DNA of 7,264 nt from an uncultured Rubritalea sp. (GCA_937951395.1 CALFBV010000232.1:1-7264), one strand, 5' to 3'; counted from the stretch's first letter, positions 1-6,784 are shown. Notes: a model not told the origin generated them from the sequence alone. Program-made: numbers and translations.

Positions 1-1
1 A

Positions 2-532
2 AAGCAAAAAACGATCACTTTAATCAAGCCTCTGAAAATTGATCTTGGGGGCATCGCCAAGGGCTACATCGCAGATCAGCTCATGATTATCATCAAAGAT
101 ACTGGGCTGAAACATGCCGCAGTTATCATCGGTAGTGAGACCATTCTCGCAGATGCACCTCCTGGGAAAAAGGGCTGGCGTATAGGCATCGAGAACCCAG
201 AGAAAAAAGTCATTGGCTCTCTCCTCCTAGCGAACACCGCACTATCTACCTCTGGCGATAGCTACCAGTTTTTCGAGGTCGAAGGCGAACGACAGACCCA
301 CCTCATCGATCCCAGAACTAAGAAGAGCAAGACCAACCGCCTCAACGTCACCACCATCGCGCCCACTGCCATGCAAGCAGATGCTTGGGCAACCTCCCTC
401 CGTATCCTACCCACCGATAAAGCCATCAATTTAGCCAACCAACAACCCAACCTAGAAGCTCTATTCACCCCCTTCCAGAAGGCTACTCTACAAACGAAGG
501 CGTTCCCTAAAATAGAGAGAGCTAGACCCTAG
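2..532 (+). CDS. apbE: ApbE-family FAD:protein FMN transferase, 3' part (5' end outside window)
   Basis: The reading frame is open from the window edge, so this is the C-terminal 176 residues of a protein normally about 300-350 residues long; the ATG at 83 is internal. ApbE enzymes move FMN from FAD onto a threonine of exported or membrane redox proteins (NqrB/NqrC, RnfG type), acting on the outer face of the cytoplasmic membrane with Mg2+. Family marks are visible in order: IDLGGIAKGYIAD (visible residues 13-25), the PPGKKGWRIGI strand, TSGDSYQFFEVEG, HLIDPRT (visible residues 100-106), and APTAMQADAWAT, whose Asp127 and Thr131 are the expected metal ligands (Asp-x3-Thr). One oddity is that the usual N-x-GGD turn before the WRIGI strand reads VIIGSET. 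The last ~20 residues are basic and outside the conserved core. No substrate protein is visible nearby, so its partner is unknown. The family call is firm. Confidence 0.9.
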   Translation, partial: KQKTITLIKPLKIDLGGIAKGYIADQLMIIIKDTGLKHAAVIIGSETILADAPPGKKGWRIGIENPEKKVIGSLLLANTALSTSGDSYQFFEVEGERQTHLIDPRTKKSKTNRLNVTTIAPTAMQADAWATSLRILPTDKAINLANQQPNLEALFTPFQKATLQTKAFPKIERARP

Positions 533-715
533 ATTTATTCCCCTTGCCGCTTGAGGGATCATGATCACGCTTTCAGCTGTCTGACTGAGTTTTCCCATGA
601 TCCGAGCTAAGCCTCCTTTGCGTTTCAGATTACCAAATTTCCCTTCCACTGGTATCCTAGGTATTTTTTTATACAGAATGCTCAGAATCTTTGCAGAACT
701 AACATAATTTTTCGG
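488..715 (-). pseudogene. Relic of an IS1182-type (IS5-superfamily-like) DDE transposase, C-terminal fragment
   Basis: On the minus strand the frame between a TGA at 718-716 and a TAG at 490-488 contains a 34-residue block (658 down to 557) that matches the C-terminal end of IS1182-group transposases: RIPVEGKFGN, then a KRKGGLARIMGKL stretch, then SQTAESVIMI. The Glu of RIPVEGKFG is the expected third residue of the DDE catalytic triad. The normal continuation, a FLVMNL-type segment plus a short tail, is missing: after 557 the frame reads unrelated residues and runs into the end of apbE. Upstream of 659 the match also fades and stops occur. No start codon, DD half or terminal inverted repeat was found, so this is a decayed remnant, not an active element. 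The convergent overlap with the apbE tail (488-532) lies outside the matching block. Family recognition is from memory of the conserved motif. Confidence 0.72.
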
Positions 716-957
716 TCATTTAATTCATCAAAAATGCTATCGCAGATAGAATTGGAGTATTTTTCCGTATAGTTTCATTGCATTCGCCATAATTGTGAAA
801 AACTCTGGTAATTCTGCATAGTGCCCCGCGGCTTCTGGGCAGGGCTCTCCCTAGTATAAACTCCCTGCATGAGGTTCCCGCATCATCCTGAAATTTAATG
901 ATAATATTTTCCTGTTACTTTCAAATTACTCGGTTAACTTACTCCATAGAATAAATT
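533..957. other. Intergenic region: transposase relic plus presumed leader of the downstream gene
   Basis: This 425-base gap holds the transposase relic in its left half. The right half (about 720-957) is AT-rich and has no credible gene on either strand; a 13-codon minus-strand frame starting near 779 has no recognisable product. Weak -10-like hexamers occur (TATAAA at 855-860, GATAAT at 900-905), but neither has a good -35 partner, so no promoter is assigned. A short inverted repeat GCAGGG...CCCTGC lies around 840-868 without a following T-run. The bases before the ATG at 958 are AT-rich with no Shine-Dalgarno match. No apbE terminator was seen. Confidence 0.6.
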
Positions 958-3900
958 ATGAAGACAACGTTAACCACACTTGCAGCACTACCTATTCTCC
1001 TAGGAGGAGAAGTTACAAATGCTGCTGAACCAGATAATCATCAGCTACCTATTCCAGAAGCTAAGCTCTCAGTAGGTAATACCATCTCACTAGCAAACCA
1101 GGAGCGCATCATACTAATCGGTGGCGGTCTAGGCTCACGAATGAATATTTTTAATGAATTCGAGACTGAGCTTCAACGCCGCAACCCTGAGAAAGATCTC
1201 TTTATTCGAAATCTCTGTAAGGAAGGTGATACACCTGCATTTCGCCCCCACCCGGCAAGAAATGAGCATTGGGTATTCCCCGGAGCTAAAGCTCTGGTAA
1301 AAGAGGAATACCAGTCAGGAGAAGGACAAGGATTCTATGAAACACCAGATCAGTGGATGACGCGTCTAAAGGCGGACACCGTGATTGGCTTCTTTGGTTA
1401 CAGTGAAGCCTTTGACGGGCTAGAGCGTCTGGAGGGGTATAAGGCGGAGTTACGCGGATTTATCAAGCATACCTTAGCGCAAAAATATAATGGCAAATCT
1501 GCTCCTAAGCTAGCGATTGTTTCGCCAGCTGCATTCGAGGATCTTTCAGCAGTAAAGGATCTACCGAACGGGGAGAAGACTAATACTCTTCTTGCTGCCT
1601 ATACGAAGGCAATGGCAGAAGTGTGTAAGCAAGAAGGCGTTCTTTTCTTTGACGCATTATCTACTACACATGGATTTTACAGTAAGTCAGAGAGATTCCT
1701 CACTAGCAATGGTCACAACCTAACAGAATACGGATACAGAAATTTCTCAAGAGCTCTGGCTGATGGGTTATTCGGGAAGTCTGAGACAAAAAATGATTAC
1801 GCTGTGATCAAGGCTGCTGTAGCGGAAAAAAATAGACTGTGGCTAAATGACTACAAGATGCCAAATGGAGTGCATAGCGTAGGTAGAAGACATAAGCCGT
1901 TTGGGGATAAAAACTACCCACAAGAGTATGAGAAAATCCGCCAAATGACGGACATCCGTGAACAAGCTCTCTGGGCTGCTAACAAAGGAAAGTCATTTGA
2001 TGTAGCTGCTGCTGATGCGAAGACTATCAAGCTTCCTAAGGTCGAGACCAATTTTAAGCCGAGTGTGAAAAACGGTACACTTGATTTTAAATCAGGCAAA
2101 GAACTCGAGAAGACATTTAAACTTCCAGAAGGTTACAAGATAGAACTTTTCGCAGATGAGAAAATGTTCCCTAACCTACAGAATCCATCACAAATGGCGT
2201 TTGATAACAAAGGTCGTCTATGGATAGGCTGCATGGGATCATACCCGCATTACAAAATCGGTGATCCACTTCCAAATGATAAAATCATCATGTTGGAAGA
2301 TACCAATAATGACGGCAAGGCTGATAAGGAGACTATCTTTGTAGATAACATTCATATCCCTATGGGCTTCGAAATCTCAGATAATGGTGGAGCCTATGTA
2401 TCACTAGGAAATGACCTAGCCCTCTTCTCTGATACAGATGGAGATGGCAAGGCTGATAAGAAGGAATACGTGCTATCTGGATTTGATGATCACGATACGC
2501 ATCATGCTATTTCAGGATTCTGCGCTGACCCATCTGGTGCTATATTTATGGGTGAAGGTGTCTTCCTCCACTCGAATATAGAGACACCATACGGACCTGT
2601 GAGAGGAACCAATGGTGGGTTCTATCGTTTCAATCCTGCTAAGGGACATCTAGAGCGAACTGCTCAGTATTCTATCCCTAATCCATGGGGAATTGCATTT
2701 GACCGATGGGGACAGAATTTCTTCCTACATACCTCTGGGTCTAAATTTTCATGGATGCAGCAGACAGCAGTGAAGTCGAGATATGACGTCAATCTTTCTG
2801 CTCCAGATTTACTTCGTAGTAATAAAGTCCGCCCTACTTCTGGACTAGAATTTGTTTCCTCTGGACATTTCCCAGACGAGGTTCAAGGCGACATGATCCT
2901 TTGTAACAACATTGGCTACAAAGGCGGTAAGCAGCACAAGGTAATGGAAGATCCTGTAAATGGTGGCTACACCACAGAGTTCAGACATGACCTCTTCTCC
3001 ACCGAGCATGGCAACTTCAGACCAGTAGATCTTGAGTTCGCTCCAGATGGCTCACTCTTTGTAATAGATTGGCATAACCCGCTCATCGGTCACATGCAAC
3101 ACAATGCCCGCGACCCACATCGCGATCATGTTCATGGTAGAGTGTATCGCATCACCTACCCATCTAGACCGCTAGTTAAGCCGGCTCAGATAGATGGGGC
3201 ATCTATTGCTACATTGCTCGATAATTTGAAGCTCAAAGAATACCGCTCACGCTACCGTTCACGCCGCGAACTACGCGGACGCGAGGCTTCAGAAGTAGCT
3301 GCCGGCATCTCAAAGTGGGTGGCAGAGTTAGATGAAAATGAGAGCGAATACGAGCATCATCTATTAGAGGCTCTCTGGGTAAGCTGGGGAATCAACATGA
3401 TCGATGAAAAGGTACTTGCTCAGCTGTTAGAAGCAAAAGACCACCGCGCTAGAGCAGCAGCTGTGCGTGCTACTCGCTATAACATAGATAAGATCTCTAA
3501 TGCTTTAGAAATCATCAAGAAAGCAGCCAGTGACAAGCATTCACTAGTGCGACATGAGGCTGTCATTGCCGCGTCTTGGATCGGTGGCTCTGACTGTGAA
3601 GCTATCATCGCAGAAGCCAAAAAGAAGCCTGTGCTGAAGAATCTATCTGACGCCTTTCTACACGGCCTAGCGCATGGAACGGATAAGAGAGCCAAAGCAG
3701 TAAAAACTGCCAAGGTGAAAGTTCCTAAACACGTTAAAGGCAATACGCTAAGAAAAGCATACATCAGAGGTAAGCACCTTTATGAAGAAGGAGAAAACTG
3801 CGCCAGCTGTCACCAGAAGCAAGGTGACGGTCTAGCTCCAGCATTCCCTCCTCTCGATGGCAGCAAATGGGTAAACTCTGATAAAGAACTCCTCGCTAAA

Positions 3901-4191
3901 ATAGCACTCCACGGACTCAACGGAAAAATTGAAGTCAAAGGAAAAGAATACACGACTCCGATGCCCGGCTTTGCCTTCCGTAAGACAAATGCAGAAATCG
4001 CAGACATGTTGACCTACATCCGTAATGCCTGGAGCAATCAAAATGGTGACGGCTACACAGAAATAGAAATAGCTGATCTCCTAAAGAAGACCGAGAAACC
4101 TGGTGGAATGTATGACCCGGAAGTACTTCTCAAGGAACACCCATTAACAGATGAACCTAAGAAGAAAAGAAACGCCACTAAAAAGAAGTAA
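958..4191 (+). CDS. Secreted SGNH-like / PVC-type dehydrogenase beta-propeller / HEAT / cytochrome c fusion protein
   Basis: A 1077-residue predicted periplasmic redox protein. An N-terminal signal peptide (about residues 1-22, hydrophobic TLAALPILLGG, likely cleaved near TNA/AEP) is followed by an SGNH-hydrolase-like domain (about 48-270). The PVC membrane-bound-dehydrogenase beta-propeller spans about 387-735, opening with LPEGYKIELFA and closing with RDPHRDHVHGRVYRIT. Two Asp-rich loops, DTNNDG (448-453) and DTDGDG (492-497), look like calcium sites. Alpha-helical HEAT-like repeats follow (about 762-905). A class I cytochrome c domain ends the protein: CASCH at 948-952 binds haem, and Met1002 in TPMPGF is the likely axial ligand. 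The tail is Lys/Arg-rich. In this family the propeller is thought to oxidise a sugar or alcohol and pass electrons to the haem, but the substrate is unknown. The SGNH part lacks a GDS motif, and the usual Asn of block III is Ser149; His253 (NGHNLTEYG) is kept, so its activity is doubtful. The ATG at 958 is chosen because it directly precedes the signal peptide. Confidence 0.93.
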   Translation: MKTTLTTLAALPILLGGEVTNAAEPDNHQLPIPEAKLSVGNTISLANQERIILIGGGLGSRMNIFNEFETELQRRNPEKDLFIRNLCKEGDTPAFRPHPARNEHWVFPGAKALVKEEYQSGEGQGFYETPDQWMTRLKADTVIGFFGYSEAFDGLERLEGYKAELRGFIKHTLAQKYNGKSAPKLAIVSPAAFEDLSAVKDLPNGEKTNTLLAAYTKAMAEVCKQEGVLFFDALSTTHGFYSKSERFLTSNGHNLTEYGYRNFSRALADGLFGKSETKNDYAVIKAAVAEKNRLWLNDYKMPNGVHSVGRRHKPFGDKNYPQEYEKIRQMTDIREQALWAANKGKSFDVAAADAKTIKLPKVETNFKPSVKNGTLDFKSGKELEKTFKLPEGYKIELFADEKMFPNLQNPSQMAFDNKGRLWIGCMGSYPHYKIGDPLPNDKIIMLEDTNNDGKADKETIFVDNIHIPMGFEISDNGGAYVSLGNDLALFSDTDGDGKADKKEYVLSGFDDHDTHHAISGFCADPSGAIFMGEGVFLHSNIETPYGPVRGTNGGFYRFNPAKGHLERTAQYSIPNPWGIAFDRWGQNFFLHTSGSKFSWMQQTAVKSRYDVNLSAPDLLRSNKVRPTSGLEFVSSGHFPDEVQGDMILCNNIGYKGGKQHKVMEDPVNGGYTTEFRHDLFSTEHGNFRPVDLEFAPDGSLFVIDWHNPLIGHMQHNARDPHRDHVHGRVYRITYPSRPLVKPAQIDGASIATLLDNLKLKEYRSRYRSRRELRGREASEVAAGISKWVAELDENESEYEHHLLEALWVSWGINMIDEKVLAQLLEAKDHRARAAAVRATRYNIDKISNALEIIKKAASDKHSLVRHEAVIAASWIGGSDCEAIIAEAKKKPVLKNLSDAFLHGLAHGTDKRAKAVKTAKVKVPKHVKGNTLRKAYIRGKHLYEEGENCASCHQKQGDGLAPAFPPLDGSKWVNSDKELLAKIALHGLNGKIEVKGKEYTTPMPGFAFRKTNAEIADMLTYIRNAWSNQNGDGYTEIEIADLLKKTEKPGGMYDPEVLLKEHPLTDEPKKKRNATKKK

Positions 4192-4219
4192 TCGATTCTT
4201 TCATCCCTAAAATCAACTT

Positions 4220-4254
4220 AAGCGCTCGATTACTTTACTAATCGAGCGTTTTTT
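4220..4254 (+). terminator. Intrinsic terminator after the cytochrome fusion gene
   Basis: CGCTCGATTA (4223-4232) pairs perfectly with TAATCGAGCG (4239-4248) around a six-base loop. G-T and A-T pairs can extend the base of the stem outward, and a run of six T follows (4249-4254). It starts about 30 bases after the stop at 4191, as expected for a factor-independent terminator. Only four bases separate its T-run from the proposed TTG start of the next gene, so it may also act on that gene's leader. Confidence 0.9.
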
Positions 4255-4257
4255 ATT

Positions 4258-5826
4258 TTGAAACTTACAGTAACAACCATCACCAAACAGTTCCTCATCG
4301 AGGCCGGCTGGGCAGATAGCCCACAGCTCAATGAAATCATATCACACGCTAAACACCTCATCGAAACGAAAGGTGTTAGCACCCAGAAGTATTTATTTAA
4401 GAGCCTGAAGCGAGACTTCCCGGGGAGCTACGCCACGCTCGCTATGCGAGATGTACCCGCTCCACTGAGTCTTGCCATCGAGGCGGATACACCTGCTGCG
4501 ATTAAGAACCTAGCGATTGCAAAGAAGCAAATCACTGAGCTACTGCGCTGTCCCGTGGTTAGCTCCGGTGTACTGATGCCGGATGCCTGCCCTGCGGGTA
4601 ATGCGCCTGCGTCGATGCCTGTAGGTGGTGCCATCGCGGTAGAGAATGCGGTCATTCCTGCTGCTCACAGTGCGGATATTTGTTGCTCATTATTGGCGAC
4701 ATTTTACCACACTGATCTGCCTGCTACTGAGCAGGTGGATACGCTGATGAAGCACACTAGGTTTGGTCCAGGAGGCAGAGACAAGAAGGACCAGATTCTC
4801 CATCCTGTGCTTGATGAGCCAGTCTGGATGAATCCATTTCTGAAGGGACTACAGCCAAAGGCAGCGAGCCACATAGCAGATCAGGGCGATGGAAATCACT
4901 TCGCTTTCATCGGTGAAATTTCTATCACACCAGAATTCATCACCACTCTGGAAGAGAATGATTACTCAGAACTCGCTGATCAACTATCTGTGCGTGATCA
5001 CTGGCATGTCATCGTCACGCATCATGGTTCGCGGAGTATCGGAGCTACGCTTTACACCCGCGGTTTGGAGGCAGCTATTCGTCATACTCGGACGCATGCC
5101 ACGGGCATTCCAGATGAGGCTGCTTGGCTCTCCATGGAAACGAAAGAAGGTCAGCAATACTGGGATGCATTGCAGTATGTGAGCCGCTGGACGAAGGCGA
5201 ATCACCAGAGCATTCACCAGCATTTCATAGCAGCTATCGGCTCAGAGCCAGTGGCGGAGATAGGCAATGAGCATAACTTTGTCTGGAAAAAAACTGGCGA
5301 AAAAACTTACCTCCACGGTAAAGGCGCTACGCCTGCTTGGGAAAACTCAGAGGGACATCCCCTGCTCGGACTCATCCCGTTGAATATGGCTGAGCCTATT
5401 CTCCTCACTCTTGGCTCTAATAACACCGAGCACATGAGTTTTTCTCCTCATGGAGCGGGTAGAAATATGGCGCGTAGAGCGATGCTTAGACGCTACACCA
5501 AGTCGAAGAAAAAGGGATTTGATCAGAATCTACTTGAGCAGGATATCGCTGAGGGAACCGAGGGAATCGAAGTCCGATGGTATCAAGGCAGGCCCGATGT
5601 GACTGAGACTCCGATTGGTTATAAGCCAGCCGCGACTGTGCGCGAGCAGATCAAGCGGTATGGACTGGCGCAGGTCATCGGCGAAATCTTACCCCTGGCG
5701 AGCATCATGAGTGGCAGAGCTGAGACTTACGAGAAGCCACTCACCCCGAAACAGCTTCGCCAAATGCAGCACCGTAAGGAGCGCAGGAAGTCTAATAGTA
5801 AAGATTGGCTCGATGACGACGAATAG
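4258..5826 (+). CDS. rtcB: RtcB-family RNA-splicing/repair ligase (divergent, 522 aa)
   Basis: RtcB joins RNA 2',3'-cyclic phosphate or 3'-phosphate ends to 5'-OH ends using GTP and Mn2+, in the cytoplasm; bacterial members serve RNA repair. The metal and guanylylation residues can all be placed: Asp140 and Cys143 in SADICCS (usually DIGCG), Asn213-His214 in GDGNHF, His255 in HHGSRS, His339 in GNEHNFV, and the GMP-accepting His398 in HGAGR. KGATPA (355-360), LIPLNM and ETPIGYK also match family blocks. At 522 residues it exceeds the roughly 400 of E. coli RtcB because of about 60-90 extra N-terminal residues and a charged tail (QLRQMQHRKERRKSNSK). The TTG at 4258 is chosen because the frame has a TAA at 4219 and no ATG until codon 63, which would remove residues that look coding. 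No Shine-Dalgarno is present. No archease, RtcA or RtcR gene is in view. Whether its substrate is tRNA, rRNA or mRNA cannot be said. Confidence 0.93.
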   Translation: MKLTVTTITKQFLIEAGWADSPQLNEIISHAKHLIETKGVSTQKYLFKSLKRDFPGSYATLAMRDVPAPLSLAIEADTPAAIKNLAIAKKQITELLRCPVVSSGVLMPDACPAGNAPASMPVGGAIAVENAVIPAAHSADICCSLLATFYHTDLPATEQVDTLMKHTRFGPGGRDKKDQILHPVLDEPVWMNPFLKGLQPKAASHIADQGDGNHFAFIGEISITPEFITTLEENDYSELADQLSVRDHWHVIVTHHGSRSIGATLYTRGLEAAIRHTRTHATGIPDEAAWLSMETKEGQQYWDALQYVSRWTKANHQSIHQHFIAAIGSEPVAEIGNEHNFVWKKTGEKTYLHGKGATPAWENSEGHPLLGLIPLNMAEPILLTLGSNNTEHMSFSPHGAGRNMARRAMLRRYTKSKKKGFDQNLLEQDIAEGTEGIEVRWYQGRPDVTETPIGYKPAATVREQIKRYGLAQVIGEILPLASIMSGRAETYEKPLTPKQLRQMQHRKERRKSNSKDWLDDDE

Positions 5827-5871
5827 AGTCATTATGTCACCAATATTTGTCTCTAATATACAGATTTGTCA

Positions 5872-5911
5872 CATTTAGCTTCTATTACGCATCTCACAAT
5901 AATGCTAAATG
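5872..5911. promoter_or_regulatory. Inverted repeat CATTTAGC-N24-GCTAAATG, candidate activator (enhancer) site
   Basis: CATTTAGC (5872-5879) and GCTAAATG (5904-5911) are exact reverse complements. Their centres are 32 bases apart, close to three helical turns, so both arms would face the same side of DNA. They lie about -104 to -65 relative to the start of transcription predicted from the sigma-54 promoter at 5950-5965, where bacterial enhancer-binding proteins normally bind. No T-run follows the right arm and the loop would be 24 bases, so a terminator for rtcB is less likely. The assignment as an activator site is inference. Confidence 0.5.
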
Positions 5912-5949
5912 ACTTTATATACTAGCGACTTACGTTAAATAATGCCTTT

Positions 5950-5965
5950 TGGCACACAAGTTGCA
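5950..5965 (+). promoter_or_regulatory. Sigma-54 (RpoN) -24/-12 promoter of the Hsp20 pair
   Basis: TGGCAC (5950-5955), five bases (ACAAG), then TTGCA (5961-5965). This is a full match to the core sigma-54 consensus TGGCAC-N5-TTGCA, with GG and GC elements at the obligatory spacing. Transcription would begin about 12 bases after the GC, near 5976, giving a leader of some 33 bases before the ATG at 6009. Such promoters need an ATP-driven activator bound upstream. No gene for sigma-54 or its activator is in the window. Confidence 0.8.
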
Positions 5966-6008
5966 ACTATGAACTCATAACAACGAACCAATAACCTGAA
6001 AAAACAAT

Positions 6009-6401
6009 ATGAGAACGATACTACCATGGAACAACGGGCTTTTCGCAGAGCTAAACAACATCATCAATCAGAGCATCCAAGCAGTAGATTCAGAAGTGAA
6101 TCAACGCTACGCCGGATACCCAAACTCAAAGCACCAACTCTTCTCCACTGAGACTGGCTGGGCAGCGAGAGTGGATCTCCCTGGCTATTCAAGAGAGGAA
6201 GTCAGCCTCAACTTCGAAGACCACACCCTCACTCTTAAAGCTGAGAATGAAACCCGAGGAGAGAGAAATCTCAGACTCGCGCTCGGAGATGAAGTGGAGA
6301 CTAGCGGGATCAACGCCAAGCTAGAAAACGGCATCCTAGAGATCACTCTTCCTAAAAAGGAAAGTGCTTCAACAGAGAGCCAAAACATCGAGATTCAATA
6401 A
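6009..6401 (+). CDS. Small heat shock protein, Hsp20/alpha-crystallin family
   Basis: A 130-residue cytoplasmic ATP-independent holdase that binds unfolding proteins and keeps them refoldable by DnaK/ClpB. A short N-terminal arm (1-45, opening PWNNGLFAELNN) precedes the alpha-crystallin domain (about 46-119). Family hallmarks are WAARVDLPGYSREEV (51-65), LTLKAE, and AKLENGILEITLPK (103-116), the classic A-x3-NGxL signature. The tail ends in NIEIQ, whose Ile-x-Ile motif normally docks into a neighbouring subunit during oligomer assembly. It is the first gene behind the sigma-54 promoter and is followed 32 bases later by a second Hsp20 gene, so the two are probably co-transcribed. The start is the first ATG in the frame, followed directly by the conserved arm; upstream is A-rich (CTGAAAAAACAAT) with no Shine-Dalgarno. 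Family call is firm; specific IbpA/HspA orthology is not claimed. Confidence 0.95.
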   Translation: MRTILPWNNGLFAELNNIINQSIQAVDSEVNQRYAGYPNSKHQLFSTETGWAARVDLPGYSREEVSLNFEDHTLTLKAENETRGERNLRLALGDEVETSGINAKLENGILEITLPKKESASTESQNIEIQ

Positions 6402-6433
6402 TCATCTCATTAAAATTAAACCAAGCCAAGAAC

Positions 6434-6760
6434 ATGACAGTGAAACCAAATTATAAAGTAAGTAACAACGACACCGGGGCGACGGTACTAATCGATCTCC
6501 CAGGCGTAACTAGAGAGGATGTAAAACTTACCTCTGAACGTGGCACGCTCAAGGTAAATGCCAGTAGAACGAAAAACACGCCAGAAAGCTGGCAGCTGAT
6601 CAACCAAGCGGCGAAGCCAGAGGGATATGAGCTGGAACTAGAAATGGATAAAACACTCAATATTTCCACAGCGGAAGCCAAGTTCGAGAACGCAGTGCTC
6701 ACGCTGACCATCAGCAAGCACGAAGCCTCATTACCGAGAGAGATCTCAATTCTTAATTAA
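6434..6760 (+). CDS. Short Hsp20-family protein, partner of the upstream Hsp20
   Basis: A 108-residue alpha-crystallin-domain protein with almost no N-terminal arm: the domain begins by about residue 7. Matches to the family are VLIDLPGVTREDVKL (18-32), GTLKVNASR, and AKFENAVLTLTISK (82-95), where the usual Asn-Gly of the signature is Asn-Ala. The C-terminus keeps an Ile-x-Ile motif (ISI, 104-106). The middle segment (ESWQLINQAAKPEGYELELE) is unlike the first Hsp20, so the two are diverged, not a recent duplication. Pairs of unlike Hsp20 genes in one operon are common, and in enterobacteria IbpA/IbpB work as hetero-oligomers; a similar division of labour is inferred here. It shares the sigma-54 promoter with its neighbour and ends 40 bases before the terminator stem. 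No Shine-Dalgarno precedes the ATG (CCAAGCCAAGAAC). Confidence 0.9.
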   Translation: MTVKPNYKVSNNDTGATVLIDLPGVTREDVKLTSERGTLKVNASRTKNTPESWQLINQAAKPEGYELELEMDKTLNISTAEAKFENAVLTLTISKHEASLPREISILN

Positions 6761-6784
6761 AATAAAAACAGTTTTTTTCATAAC

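Noticed and set aside
557..566. A 10-base palindrome GATCATGATC.
   Set aside because: It falls inside the transposase relic where it encodes part of the conserved block, and it has no repeat or neighbouring promoter that would suggest an operator.
1002..1089. A strong AGGAGG run with an ATG 12 bases further on, opening an 18-codon frame inside the signal-peptide region of the cytochrome fusion gene.
   Set aside because: The ATG is out of frame with the large gene and the short frame has no recognisable product. The purine run is explained by Leu-Gly-Gly-Glu codons in the signal peptide.
4889..5182. A 97-codon plus-strand frame within rtcB.
   Set aside because: It lies entirely inside the conserved RtcB coding region in another frame, with no family motif. 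It is a shadow of the real gene.
5872..5911. The inverted repeat read as a rho-independent terminator of rtcB.
   Set aside because: The loop would be 24 bases, the stem only 8 AT-rich pairs, and no T-run follows; an upstream activator site fits better.
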